A stretch of DNA of 64,000 bases, taken from contig NW_027017982.1 of NCBI RefSeq assembly GCF_032854445.1, positions 1 through 64,000 of the forward strand. The letters are read 5' to 3'. Position numbers and translations under genes: made by a program. The first letter of the stretch is position 1, and each line of letters begins with the position of its first letter. Below the pieces are notes generated by a model. The model ran no database searches, was not told the DNA's origin, and was given only the letters and a program-made list of their open reading frames with translations. Origin of the DNA: Liolophura sinensis (lineage: Eukaryota > Mollusca > Polyplacophora > Chitonida > Chitonidae). Shown piece after piece: positions 39,931 to 53,010 of this stretch.

Positions 39931-42900
39931 TATGAAGTAGAATGATACATGACTTTCTTACTTATTAAATTACTGCTCCAGAAACATTCTTTGCGCCATC
40001 ATTGAAAACTGTTGACTTATTCTCTGTAAATGACTCTGTCCTGATTTTTTCCTTTATACACTTTCGTAGTTCTTCGGTCACCAAAATATGGCTGAAATAT
40101 TGTCCACGTGGCGTTAAGCCATCATTATTCTCTCATACTATTATTCACTATTACTTCTTAAGTTGTTTGTATTGAACGTTGATTTGAAAATTTATTTTCA
40201 GATACACTTGGACGCCTATTATGGTTGATACTGATATACAAACGAAGGCATACAGTATTACACTTACATTGCGATAGTGTTCACAGCTTTTTCTTATTTC
40301 TTGTTAATCATACACCTAAAGAGAATGTTACTGACGTATATCTAAAATCAGTGATAATTAAAGTGTTCTTTCTCAATCTGGTTGCAACAAATGTAAATCT
40401 GTTCAAATGAAGTAATAATAAATGTTTTGACCATTTTTGTTGTACCGTAAATGCTTTAGTAATTTGAAACAATGTTTTTGGTCAAATTAGAAACCATCTT
40501 TAATGGTTCGTATATTTTGATGTCACCGGAGTCTGCAAATCTGCAATGAATTTTCCCTCGAAAACTGGGACACTAAGACTATTTTAAGAAAAGCCTTCAC
40601 ATCTCGAGTAAAACACATGTACAAATATAGATGTACATACTAATCAAGAATTCTACCCATTCATATGATGTTCTTGAAATGCAGCTATTTTGTCTTGTTA
40701 TAGCGCCAGTACTAAATATCCGACCACATCTGCGTCTCTCCTTCATACCACAATAGTAGGTGCACACTACACATTAGCAATCTGAAACAGATATTTTAAG
40801 CCACATAGGAAACAATTACTACAGAAAGTTAAAAGTATTTACCCTTAGTTTCCCATCGGTATCTACTGTTTTAAGAGATGAATGGGTATTAAACTTGTAA
40901 TTTTATCTTTGTAGCCAAAGTTACTCTCAGAAACCGTTGAGGGAAGGACATAAGACCATCTAACTATTACGTGTCGCTTATTGTTGATATCGCTGTTCAC
41001 AGGGAAGGGTTAATTACAATCATGCTTTGTAACAGACAAATGAAACAAGGAAAATCCGCTGGTAAAGTTCCAATGATTGTCCACACTATGAAATCGCAGA
41101 GCTGGTTATAGCTGGAAGTGAATTTTTCGAAAACAGAAATGCGGGTACTTTCTTTGGAATCTGATTGACACTATATCGTACATATAATAACAATAACCTC
41201 ATTATCAATGATCTTTAGTATATAATGAGTTCATATGGGCGTGGCGCATTCTGTCACAGGAAGGTACGTCGTTTTCGAGGCAGCACTTTAAGCATGGAAT
41301 CCCCTATAACTGATGAAAAACAATGCATGCGTTGACTGTTGGGTTGGTTGACCATAGGTTACCCTGCACCAGAATTTGGAACTCAGTCTGTGATTTGTGA
41401 TAACCTGTGTTGTGAAAGTACCTGAAACAACGCGAAAATTTGCACATCGCCTTTAGGATTTAAGCCTACTTAAGTATAGAAATGGCAATATGAATGGCGA
41501 GGCTTTTAGGCGCTATTCTCTTCTATTGTGTAGGCATTCGACACAATTATAGGTAATGGAGTCTGGTTTTGAGAAAGGTTTCACTTTGTTTTATGTGATA
41601 ATAAATGTCATCCGGGGTTGTATCAGCTGGAGAATGACTTTAGCAGAAAAAAAGAAATATCACGTCTGTTATCGTCTTAAGATACGAGTCCTTACTTTGG
41701 TAAATTTACATGTGCGACAGCAGATAATCTACAAAAACTAACACATAGTAAGTGCTCTCTGGTGTATTATACTGTCGAGTGACCTATATTCACAATGTAT
41801 TGAATTCTCGCAGTGTGTCCTGGGGACAGATTGTCTGACGAGTTACATATATACAGGCAGAGAAAATCAAAATTCACAACCTGGAACGTGAAGGGAAATC
41901 CCCTTGTATTTTCACGTCCTCAGAATGCCAAAACGCAGAATAATATTGGGAATTCCTAAAAGCGTCAACATACATTTCAGCAATTGCTGTATACACATGG
42001 CTAAGTTAACAAAACTCCACACTTACATGGTATGTTTATGTTTGGCGCCATGGTATCGCTAATTGATCTTCGTTGAATCCTGACAACACAGTTTTGCATA
42101 GCTAATACGACCGCCCAGACAATGCCTTGCACAACGTCTCTGTCAGCAGTCTTCTATGAAACAATGAACAAACTAAAGGCAACACCCTAACACAGAGGGG
42201 CAATGTTCTTCGCAAGAGACGACATGTTACATTTATGTAGGTCTATAGACTTAAATCAGTAAATTGGCCACCTGAAAGTATCTCAAACCTAAAACGTAAT
42301 GCTTTGGATGACATGAGAACTATTTTCACAGTTCTGTTTTGTTGTCATCTGACGATATGTAACCAGGTGACTATCGATTTATTTCTTTGTTTCCAAGCGT
42401 CTGGCTTACTGTTTGGCCTACTTATCTATGCACACAGACAACCTTGCCTCCAAGCATTGATTATCTATGGCGTGATCCGTATTAGCCAATGACACAACAG
42501 CTTCAACCAGGAAGAGAAATGAAGACAAATTGCCGAACTCCGCGACAGATTTTTAACAACTTTAAGGAAGATAGGTCAAAGATAACGTCGACAGCTGGGA
42601 GCCACCACCAGCCTTGACAAATAACCTTCACATCTTTGTAGGTCAGGTGGATAACGTGACATAAAATGCTGAACGATCTAGAAAAACCTGTCTAACTTTG
42701 TCTGATCCGCCATGTTTTTCTGTGGTAATATACCGCACACAAGTCAAACGCTTTTTATTCATTTATAAACGTGTGTTTTGAGCTAATCAGATTTGTACTT
42801 TCGAACCAACAGGTAACATTTACATCTGCACCCCAGGCATTACTCCTTTCCATGTATCAGTTGACCTTATTTAACAGGCATATATTGTATCCATCCATGT

Positions 42901-42955
42901 GTATTACATACACACTTTTTACATCAATGAATATCGGTCTTAGAATATTGATATA
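39931..42955. other. No gene recognised (3 kb)
   Basis: No repeat family, RNA gene or coding motif seen. Isolated open frames near 40225, 41556 and 42304 (about 60 codons each) lack support. Confidence 0.4.
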
Positions 42956-43005
42956 TTCATTTGTTCATTTATTCATTTGATTAGTGTTTTACACAGTACT
43001 CAAGA
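42956..43005 (-). mobile_element. SINE family A tail fragment
   Basis: TTCATTTATTCATTTGATTA, then GTGTTTTACACAGTACTCAAG matches the complement of the SINE tail and 3' end. Confidence 0.65.
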
Positions 43006-46000
43006 AGAACATATTCATTTGTGTCTCTAATACTTACCCCTAAGATATTTATCATGTCAGCGGTATAGCTGTTTTATTTTGTGTTTATTGTTTAAAAGAA
43101 TATTTAACTATTGATTTAAATTAGATTAAGTAACAGTCATGAAACAATAAAAGACTACCAGACATTTTGTGTATATCTGTTAAACTCAGGTCTTCTACAG
43201 GGAACGTACACTATAAGAAACCGAATACATGATAAAAAGAAGAAACAAACTGTCCGTTATAAGAGATATTATCCAGGCATGTCATCTTTATCAGCTTCTA
43301 ATTCGAAAGTCACTTAGTATTATCTAGTGTGAGTGCGTCTAAATCATACCTTCATCGAAACTAGGAATAAATATCACCAGGACTTTCGAATATAAAAGCT
43401 GAAAGGTTATCTGGACAAGATAACATAAAATGTGCCATAACAAAACGATGTGACAGAATTACAACATGTAAATTTGAAAGCATATTTTGTAGACATTTGG
43501 CAGCAGTGTTGTCATGTGAAGAAATCTTTCTTTCAAAAAATTTTTGTGTCGACAACAGGCACGTTTTTTCATAAATAAGCTTGGTATAATCCTTTCCATC
43601 AAATTATCTTCACCAGACATCCATTGGGCGAAGGAATGGAATATCATCTTTCACCAGAATATCCACTGTCTTCTTCACTCAGATTCACGCACGAGAAGCA
43701 GTCAACAGACTCAAAGAATGATCTAGACGAATTAATGTCATTAGTATCGATGCTATTGTCACAAGTTAATGTGGTCCAGAAATAATAATGTACTTCATAT
43801 TTATCATTTTTCTAACGATCTTTATTCGTACCACAAACAAATGACCAAAACCATTTCTAGTGGCTGATAATTTTACGTTGAAAATCTTGACCCCATATCT
43901 AAGTCTTGAATGGCTGCCTTCATTATCACCATTTACTTAATACAATTTGCAAGCACAAATCTTCTGTGCACAAATAATTATGTTTAGAAGAGATGAGAAA
44001 TCCCTCGGGTGAGTTTTGTTGCCTTTGTGAGTGTATAATCTGTTGTGAATAACACGAAAATGTCTATCCGGTCAACGATATGAAGTTTTTTATGCAATAC
44101 CCAGTATGCTAATTAGATGAGAGGCGTGGTCCGTTAAACAGGGAAGGAGGAAAAAGAAATATATTAGAGAAAAAAATGGTTTTGGGATAAGCCCCTTATT
44201 CTTCCTTCTGTTCATTGTTACACGATTACTGTCAATCACCTCTGTAAAAAGGTTTACGTCAGACATCTATACGTGCCACATTACAAATCAAATTTTCACG
44301 CAATAGCCAATATCAACAATTCGACTTACATGATAATACAGTTTACTATAAATCTTTTGAGAAAACATCACGAGATTTAATATATTTTATATACCCCTGG
44401 AATCAGAGAATTCTATGATAACATCATATTCATGTACACAGGTATCAGGACGGAAGGGCGTGGTTCAGCGCGAAATTGTTACATTGCCCTAAACTTCAAT
44501 TCTATCAGTTCAAACATTCCTATGATACAAGTCCCAAGTATTGTACACATTTTACATGACTGATTACACTGTGCAGGTGTATTTTTATAACCTCCATCTA
44601 TGACATGCCGTATTATTCGCCATTTTGTATTCGTGCGACATGTTTGAACAGCCCAGCTATACCTGGAATTAAATGCCGAACTGTAGGGCTATATTTGCCC
44701 GAACTTCTGAAATCTAGTTCACTCTTTACCTGCAGGTCTGTCACATGTCACGGACACTATCATTTGATACTACGATGCACAACGGCTGGGTAGTTTTCTT
44801 TGTGGGTTAAACCGATAGACCGACATATATATATGTGTATGCCTTGACATAATTGTATATGCTCGCTGGATACAAGGGCAAGGGTGGAGAGCGGATACAG
44901 ATTAAACAATGCTCAATTGCGTGTTTAAACCTATTCAGGTGATTGCAAACAATCTAGTATTACCTCATTTACAAATTTCCAATGCCTGCGTGCAATGGTG
45001 TTGTTGTAAACACCAGTAAACCTGCAGTTTACAGCCTTGTTGGGAATATGCAACCATCTGAAAACATCAACTCAGTATTAAATTCAAGAGGCATCAGAAA
45101 CGTGTGTGAAACTTACAGCTTGTCTTTACTCATGAATGTACAGGTTTTTTCACCCGTCAAGCGTTATAGATGCAGTTCATATATTAACAAACGAATACCC
45201 TAGAAAATACTGCCATCAAATAGGGTGTATATTTGTGTTATTGGATATTTTCTTACAAACATCGTTAAATGTCGCAAACATCAAGTTGTCACAAAAATTA
45301 GGGTGGTAACGAGTCGGTAAATCATGATGGGAGCTGAGGGCATCAAATATAATTGTCAGTATTACCTCCCTTGGGCATGTTTTGTGTCGACAAAACTGTG
45401 TGGAGTTACCAATGAATAAGGCACGTGACGTTATCTTCAACCAGGAAGGTATCCATGACAACCACATGACCTATTAGGAATAAGTTTGTCGACGTCTTAT
45501 TTACTTATGCGCTTGGTCATGTTGAGAGGCAAAGAGTTATTTACAAATAACTCAGATTTATAAAACTGCCTGTCACAGGACAAAGGATCTTCCTGGTTCT
45601 AGAATAGCATCTCTTTCATTTGCAGCCTAATACGTTTCACGGGTCAGTGCATATATGCCGTCGTGGGAAAACCGATTTTTTTCCTCCTGTTTACATATCT
45701 TTGCCAACCTGTCACTTATAAAGCAAAAAAAAAACAACGTCCTCAATAATGTGGTCTCTTTTTCTGGATCTCGTCCGCTTTGGTGTACGTTCCAAAATGG
45801 CCGCCATGTACACGTAGATTTTGGCTTAACTGCAGGGTACCCGGCAAAGAACCCTTTCCAGCCAAATAGGTGCAGTTGTGAGGTGTAATTTTCTCCATGC
45901 AGTGTAAAACGAACTTAAATATGGAGTACAATTACTGAAGAACATGTGTGTGAAAAATTAGAGTGATGCGATTTATACTTTTTGTTTTATCAAAAGACAA

Positions 46001-46417
46001 AAGTAGAGTCAAAAGCAAATTTTCCTATTTTAAGGCGTTTTTTTGAGGGAATTCCCTTCATGATAAAAATATGACTACGTCAACCAAAATAATTTCCAAA
46101 TATTTTGTGCCTAATTAGGGAGAAGTAAGCTAACGAAGTATCGTGTTGGCTCAGGCAATCACATTTTTATAAATCGAAAAAAATGAAGTTTGAAAGTACA
46201 GAGGAACTCCAAATTCACCATAATAGATCTTGGCTTTTAATGCACTATCTACATTTTGCCAGTGGTAACAAGCGTGCCTTGAAACCGTTGTGTCAAATAG
46301 GATAACGAGTTCGACTCCTATACCTGCATAATTTTTTTAATGCAATATTGTCACGCAATAGGCGGGGATTAATTTGAAACCTCACAAACATTCTTTTATA
46401 CATTATACTCACACGGA
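43006..46417. other. No gene recognised (3.4 kb)
   Basis: AT-rich intergenic-type sequence. Open frames of up to about 83 codons (for example minus 45216-45467) show no motif or exon structure. Confidence 0.4.
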
Positions 46418-46545
46418 TCAACCAGTCGAGTAACTATCCCCTTCGTGATGAGCGCCGAGGTCACAAATTCCTCTTTTAAGGTCTTAGGTTTGACCCGACC
46501 CAGGAGTGAACCTGGATCTACCGCCCCCTGGGGCACCTGTTTATC
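46418..46545 (-). mobile_element. SINE family B fragment
   Basis: The complement reads GGGGCGGTAGATCCAGGTTC, then GGGTCGGGTCAAACCTAAGA, CCTTAAAAGAGG, GGCGCTCATCACGAAGGGGA and ACTCGACTGGTTGA. These segments match the better preserved copy at 60911. Confidence 0.75.
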
Positions 46546-47324
46546 AGTTTAGCGTTGTAGCAAATGTCTATTAAAGACACTGTTATATCTCCACTGTATA
46601 ATTCAACTGTATAGACAATACGTTTTTCAAATACCAACACGAGCAACTGTGAGCATGTTGCCAAGCATCTGAGCGACAGGCGGACGATTTCCCATTTAGT
46701 TGCAAGGGGTCTTTTGTTTCAAAAAGTGTAATGCGACCAGGTCCTAACATTAAAAACGATTTTCATCACATATTTTTTTCTGGCAAATCCAAACCCAGTT
46801 CTTGTTTCACAAAACAGCTATGACGTAACGCAATTCAACATAATGTAATTATGTGAGTCGCCATCTTTGTGGTATATCTGGGAATACAGCAAAAGGTTCT
46901 TCTGTATCACCATGTATGGTGGTAGTCAAAATGATCACCGGACAGTGCTTCTTTGGGAGATAACTTTTCATTTTTCATTATTTAATTTAGCCATTAACAG
47001 AGAGAAATATCCAATAACACTTTTCCTTTCCACGTTTTAGTCAGACACGTTTTAGTTTATATAGTTTGTACATGTAACAATTCTGTGAGCTACTCAGATA
47101 TATTTCAACAGCAAAATCATAAATGCGTATGATGACTAGGGTTGTCTCCCCTGAAACAACTCTTTCTTTTTCTCACTGTAACTTTTTTTTTTTAACGCTA
47201 ATTTTAGCCAGTCACAACACCGTCGTCATTGCTCTGGTATTACTATCTATGCCCGTACGTCTAATTATATCATAGTATTACCGATGAAATCTGGCCTTTT
47301 GTCACCAGGGTTAGGGTTTTAATA
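46546..47324. other. No gene recognised
   Basis: Non-coding; includes a T-run near 47185-47195. Confidence 0.4.
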
Positions 47325-49090
47325 ATGGTAATGCTTTATTTCACACACCAAGATCCATATGAAAAAGTTTTGCAACAAAAGTAAGAGAAACGCCAAAATG
47401 TTACAAAGACATGACCTCTGAGCTACAGCAATGTACAACAGGTAACAATGAATATGTAAAGCACTATGCCACTTGTTCATAAGAGCTGACCTAAACCTTA
47501 TAACTCATTCAAGCAGGTTGCACAATTTACTATAAGAACTAAGCTCGAGAGGTTTTTTAAAACCATACACCTATTTTCGAATAGACTCACCAATTAGGCT
47601 CTACCATTGATTGCAAACATAGCAGAAGCGCTGAAACTATATCAGTTATGCAGTTTTAGTTGACAACATTATATACTTGAACAATATGCCTGGAATAGTG
47701 ATTTCTTAATTATAGTAGAACATTTGGCGAACCTATTTAGTAACATATTTGCAATATCGATAACTTAACATCAAGATCATGTACAAGATCAAATATACAG
47801 CAAACAAAGATGGCGAAAGAATTCCATCCTACCTAACACCATTAGTAGCATTAAAGAAAGACGATAAAATAGATCCCCATTTTGACGGCATACTGCTGTA
47901 CATTAAACCAGACGGTAAGTAGCCGTATATAACACATAGGGACATCACGATCAATTAACTTTGTCCAGTGAACAACACTACAAAATGCTTTGCTGGGATC
48001 AAGAAATGTATACATATAGCGCTACTGTTAGATCGATCAAAATTTGTGATTTTTTTTTGGAGAACGTAAATTCACTGGTAAGTAGAACTGCAAATCTAAG
48101 GTGTACAAAGACAATTCACACTGATGAATAATAAATAACTCTATGACTTTAGAGATTACACTACCTACGGTGAGAGGGCGGTAGTTGTCGGAAGACAAAA
48201 ACTGTATTTTATATTTGCTTAGCTCTATATATATGTATTATACATATCTGTTACTCTGTATGTATCCCTGTTATCAGACCTGTCAGTGGGCTCCTGGCCT
48301 GTAGGCTCTGAATATTAATAAACCATAAAACGTAATGTCTCCAGATTTGATCTTAACTTTTGGAGTGATAACAACATCAGTAGGCGCACCAGGAAGGTAT
48401 CCATGTTTCAAGATGGTATTTAAACTCAGGGACAGATGTGCACGTATGGATGTATCAGCATGTAACAGATGTTTTACGGATAAGCCATCGTGCCCAGGAG
48501 GTTTATTACGTTTCATCAGAGATACGACTTCAACAATATAAACAGGAGAAATAATAATGATATCATCACTAGAATAACTGGTTAGCTAAAACATCTAACA
48601 CTAAGCCCTGTAGCTTTCAGAGGTAACGGAGTTAATAGTGTCACAGAATTTGTTCTTCCACAGTTGGCCTATATTACCACCCCAATGTCCATTATTCACA
48701 CGACGGGGTCAACTCATGTGTTTGGAGTTTTATTAACTTCCTTCCAAAACTCATTTAGAGAATTAGACGATAGAGCTTCAGCCATTTTATCAGCTCGCAC
48801 AGTGCTCTCTTCATTTCTGCATTTACGGAGGGCAATCTTAAACCGCCGTCTAGTAAGGTTCATATAGTCAGCTATGAGCCCAGTGTAGGACTCCCATGCT
48901 CTCTTAATATTTTAAAGCCTGTCCTAGCATGTAGGTGAAGATAACTCACATAATCATTCCATCCTGGAACGATGGAGTCCTTACTGTTTCTACTTCTGGC
49001 AATGGTAGACTAACAAGCAAATTAGTTTTCAGGCTTTTTCATCTGATTGTGGCATTTTTTGAAAGTTATAATGACAGCGTTAAAGTTATT
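47325..49090 (-). mobile_element. 5'-truncated, decayed LINE (CR1/L2-like single-ORF type)
   Basis: Reading the minus strand from 49090: SIVPGWNDYV near 48975 (the linker after the endonuclease), RRRFKIALRKC-like sequence near 48845, then NKPPGHDGLSVKHLLHAD (about 48460-48510), NYRPLTVGSVISKVIELF (about 48130-48190), a degenerate SKAF...VVHWTKLIDRDVP (about 47945-48015), and a broken VRQGGILSPSLFAVY-type motif (about 47770-47850). After the RT, ASAMFAINGRA lies near 47600, and a terminal AATAAAGCATTACCATTATT on the complement marks the 3' end near 47325. An insertion of about 130 nt lies between KSGDIT and NYRP. Clade assignment is tentative. Confidence 0.8.
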
Positions 49091-49570
49091 ACATGACCAA
49101 ACGTTTGGTCAGACTGTTCAAGCCCGACCTCCTGTCAGCTCCTGTGAGTTAAGGTTTCATTCTTACTATACTGTTCTTGTAAACACTTAAACAGCAAGAA
49201 TTTATAGAAAAATGAAATAGACGGATTATAAAAGTCAAAGTGGAATAAAAAAAACATCTACCTGATATGACTGACGCATGATAACTTATGCATTTGCAAA
49301 TAACCCGTCTTCCTTTATGTGGGCGTTCATGCATGGGAACGAGACGTTCAATCATGCGTCTTCATCGACCAAGGCGTGTGAGTTGTGGAAGAGTGCTGAA
49401 GAAACTATGCGTCGAAACAGACATTTGTACATGTATACGCTCGTCGATAATAACATTTCCCCTGAAATACATCCCCTAATCCCGGGTTAAACTGAATTAG
49501 ACACAATGATGAGGAAAGTTGCCAGATTCTGGAAATTGCAGTCGACATCACTGCATATTTTTGGTTTACC
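49091..49570. other. No gene recognised
   Basis: Overlapping open frames at 49278-49490 in two frames suggest chance rather than coding. Confidence 0.4.
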
Positions 49571-49574
49571 TAGT

Positions 49575-50110
49575 TCAGCTTAAGCGTGCAAGTTGCTACT
49601 ATTTTAGCATTTACATGAACAGTCAGTATATTGACAAGAGGCCGTATTTCACCGGTTATACGTATGACAATTTATCAGCTATCACACTGACGGCGCTGAT
49701 CTGATCTTGCTACAAGCATACCCAGGACCACTATATATTGTTGCCCAAGTAAGGATGACCTACAAATGTTTCAAAATTAAAACTGTCTCTCTAGTAGTAA
49801 GTCTGCGAGATAGGATCCGTCTGCGTCTGTGTACAGAATATAAGCCCAGATAAAATGTACCATTTTGAAAGTCTGTAGTTTCAAGCGCCTTCACTCTTAG
49901 TTTATTCGTTTCACAGTGAGATTAATTCTCTTGTAAGTAAAAACTTTTCAGAATCTCCGGCGCTCTGACCTATGATTGCCTTTATTACGCAAGGGGTTTT
50001 ATATTCATCGTGTTAAAGTGGTTGACCTCGTTGGATACATGAACAGTTACAATCAAAGCGCAACTAAAATACATATATTATTATCGACAATTTGTACACT
50101 AGTATGGTAC
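49575..50110 (-). repeat. Repeat family R1, copy 2
   Basis: AAGTTGCTACTATTTTAGCA, CAAGAGGCCGTATTTCACCG and ATCAGCTATCACACTG are the reverse complement of the R1 copies at 50685 and 52165. It may continue to 50110 after an insertion at about 49725-49940. Confidence 0.7.
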
Positions 50111-50582
50111 TGCATGTATGTTGGTTGGTTGGTGTTTCCGATATTGTCGTGTGCCAGTACCACGATGGCACTGATTTACACCACAGGGCGTCAAGAAAAT
50201 TCCTAAATGAACTTACAAAAGAAATTGTAAAAATTAAAATTTTCCGGGGAGGACACAACAAACTCTGAAACTACATTTAGAATTCTCGTCCTAATGTCTG
50301 GATTATTACATCTAAGTAAAATGTGGTTTATAGATTCTCCCACTTGGCAATGGTCACATAGTCCTGTAGCGTGTTAATTTAATCAGTGCAGACGTGCATG
50401 TAATATTCCGGAAACAAACCTAAAGAGGAATGTATCAGCCTTGCGACTTCACAGTTGAATTTAAGCATCACAGACGGATGCTAATTATGATACAATCGAC
50501 CATCGCTTGTTACCGCCAAGCTCTCCTGTATGGTGTTATATAACAGTAAACGAATCACCGCTGGGAAGTACGTATAGAAGTG

Positions 50583-50661
50583 TATTAGAGTATTCCCCCT
50601 TGAAAGTGGGCTAAAACGTTGTCAGCATTTATTGACGGGTGTAACATGCACTGATCCCTTG
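50583..50661. repeat. 79-bp block also found inside the SINE at 52489
   Basis: From TATTAGAGTATTC to TGATCCCTTG, this block is repeated at 52489-52567 with 4 mismatches in 79 positions. The flanks of the two copies are unrelated. Confidence 0.95.
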
Positions 50662-50679
50662 ACGACAGATGTACATACG

Positions 50680-50890
50680 GTATATAACCTAGGGCATAGG
50701 GAGCAAAACCAGTGCAGCCGCGACAGTGTGATAGCTGACAAATGGTCACACGTATAACCGGTGAAATACGGCCTCTTGTCAATTTACCTCAGTCGACAGA
50801 GTTTTATTCTTACTCTTCATATAAATGCTTAAACTGTAGCATATTAGACACCCCCTAGCACACCTGGACGCATCAGTAATTATTTAATAT
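50680..50890 (+). repeat. Repeat family R1, copy 3
   Basis: AAAACCAGTGCAGCCGCGAC, GTGATAGCTGACAAATGG, AACCGGTGAAATACGGCCTC and CCCTAGCACACC are shared with 52165-52350. Confidence 0.8.
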
Positions 50891-51345
50891 TCATAGATTT
50901 CTCCAGTTAGTTCTGACAAAGACCCTATGAAATTTATTGTCACGGAGATTCCAGAAAACACCGTCAGATTTTTTACATTTACAATGTGTACAGTAAGGAC
51001 GAAGAATTTCTGATGAACAGTTCCATACTTGTATCTATTTTTGCTTAACCCAGGGTTTGGGGCTGTACATGCATCGTATTGAGTAAAATCGTCACCTTTT
51101 AGCTAAACAGTATCTCTGGCAACTTGTTTGAATACTTTTGAATTTTCATATGGCCGCTTGGATACTGTAGTCTATTTCCTATCTATTTTGTTACATGACA
51201 CGACTAAAGGCAATTTGGTAGTGAGGATGACTCGAGTTTACTGACAGCTGAATACAGGTGATTCGCTTATAGGAAATACAGTATAAATAAAGTTACACAT
51301 CTATGGTCTATTTTTTTAGAGAGTCACTTATTTTCAAATGTCAGT
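50891..51345. other. No gene recognised
   Basis: No coding or known repeat signal. Confidence 0.4.
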
Positions 51346-51349
51346 CATA

Positions 51350-51735
51350 CTCACTACCAAAATTGCTTTTCGTCAGTGTCACGTAACAACTAAAGCTCTA
51401 TATATTGATATGTTGGAAGCTCACATTATTGCAAGGAAAAGGAAGTTAGAGCACTTTTCCTAACTCATAATGTTAAAGTCCATAAGCTTGGTTTCAACAG
51501 CAAGAACCCATTGTCTCCAGTGACGTCGTAATTATTCAAAAACCAGTATCATGCTGGATATTTGGCGGAGTTCAATAGGTTTTGACGGAGGACAACATCA
51601 GTTTCCTTAACTGCTATGAATTTTACTCTAAACTCTGTTCATAACACTGTCATATTTGAAATTGTTTACACGTTTTAGTACAATATAACATTAATAAATG
51701 AATTCAATTTTATCTGTTGTAGTATATGATCTCAC
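51350..51735 (+). repeat. Repeat family R2, copy 2 (tandem unit 1)
   Basis: Starts near CACTACCAAAATTGC and contains AAGTCCATAAGCTTGGTTTC, GTGACGTCGTAATTATTC, GTTTACACGTTTTAGTA and TCTGTTGTAGTATATGATCT. Its second half (about 51480-51735) is repeated directly in the following 330 bp. Confidence 0.9.
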
Positions 51736-51739
51736 GGCG

Positions 51740-52075
51740 GTATGGTTTAAAAGGTGGATGAAGCTAGAATACTTTTTCTAATTTATGATGTCGTTAAAGT
51801 CCATAAACTTGGTTTCAACGGCAAGATCACATTGTCTCGAGTGACGTCATAATTATTAAAAAAAAACAGCGGCATGCTGGATATTGCGCGGAATTCAACA
51901 GGTTTTAATGGAAGGCGACACCAGTTACCTAAACGGGTACCGATTTTAATTTAAGCCCTTTTTATGACACTGCCATATTTGGAATTGTTTACACGTTTTA
52001 GTATAATATAGCCTTAATAAATGAATTAAATTTTATCTGTTGTAGTATATGATCTCACGGCAGTATGGTTCTAAA
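51740..52075 (+). repeat. Repeat family R2, copy 3 (tandem unit 2)
   Basis: Direct duplicate of unit 1: AAGTCCATAAACTTGGTTTC, GTGACGTCATAATTATT, GTTTACACGTTTTAGTA and TCTGTTGTAGTATATGATCT, then CACGGCAGTATGGTT. Divergence is moderate. Confidence 0.93.
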
Positions 52076-52164
52076 GCTGGATATGAGGAAATCTTGTCAT
52101 AAAAACAACATAGCTACATGCGTCATTGAGGTCATTGAAAACCGAACGAAATATAATACAATTT

Positions 52165-52350
52165 ACGACGTACAGCATAGAGAGTAAAACCAGAGCAGCA
52201 ACGACAATGTGATGGCAAATGATCACATGTAACCGGTGAAATACGACCTCTTGTCATTTTACCTTGGTCAAAGTTTACTCTGATTCTTATGTAAATACAT
52301 AGATAGTAGCAAATTACACGCCTCCTAGCACCATGGCTTAAGCAGAATTA
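52165..52350 (+). repeat. Repeat family R1, copy 4
   Basis: GACGTACAGCATAGAGAGTA, AAAACCAGAGCAGCAACGAC, GTAACCGGTGAAATACGACC and CTCCTAGCACCATGGCTTAA. It serves as the reference orientation for the family. Confidence 0.85.
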
Positions 52351-52459
52351 GGTAAAAGGGAAGCAGTGATGATAATTACAATTTGTTAGAAATCACTGCT
52401 CTAGAAATACTCAAAATGCTGTATTGTCATCACATTTAGCATTCAATCAAACGCTAAAT

Positions 52460-52788
52460 TTATTTTATTTATTTGTTTGGTGTTTTACTATTAGAGTATT
52501 CTCCCTTGAAAGGGGGCTAAAACGTTGTCAGCATTTATTGTCCGGTGTAACATGCACTGATCCCTTGCCGTACTCAAGAATATTTTGCTTAGCATTATAG
52601 TGGTAGGAAACCTGGCAGAGCCCAGAGGAAATCCACGACCATCCGCTGGTTCCGTCAGACCTTCCCAATTACGGCCGGAAAGGCAGCCATTATGAGCGGG
52701 ACTTGAACTCACAGCGGCTGCAATGGTGAGAGGCTCCTGGGTCATTACGCTGCGCTAGCGCCCTAATCAACTAAGCCGGGGAGGCCCT
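52460..52788 (-). mobile_element. SINE family A, full length, split by a 79-bp insertion
   Basis: The tail (TTTATTTATTTGTTTGGTGT) and the 3' end TTTTAC are separated from CCGTACTCAAGAATATT by the block 52489-52567. The body and the tRNA-like head (complement of GCGCCCTAATCAACTAAGCC) continue to 52788. Confidence 0.92.
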
Positions 52789-52834
52789 CATATTAAAATA
52801 ATACAAGGGGACCAGGCTTCGGGACGCTTAGACC

Positions 52835-52865
52835 ACCAGCAGAATCCTGGTTTATGCAGGAATAC
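52835..52865 (+). repeat. Short repeat shared with 60379-60409
   Basis: CACCAGCAGAATCCTGGTTT, then ATGCAGGAA, recurs at 60379 with one change (CTAG for CTGG). Its nature is unknown. Confidence 0.7.
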
Positions 52866-52879
52866 CATATAATTAAAGA

Positions 52880-53010
52880 CGTACAGCAAAGAGTCTAAAC
52901 CAGAGCAGCAACAACACTTTCATAGCTGACACGTAACCGGAGCAATACGGCCTCTTGTCATTTTACCTCAACCTTCTAGCACCATGGCTTGAGCAGAATT
53001 ACGTGCAATA
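52880..53010 (+). repeat. Repeat family R1, copy 5
   Basis: GACGTACAGCAAAGAGTCTA, AAACCAGAGCAGCAACAACA, CAATACGGCCTCTTGTCATT and CTAGCACCATGGCTTGAGCA. A further weak copy of the end of the unit is at about 53165-53275 (CTCTAGCTCAATGGCTTAAG). Confidence 0.8.
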
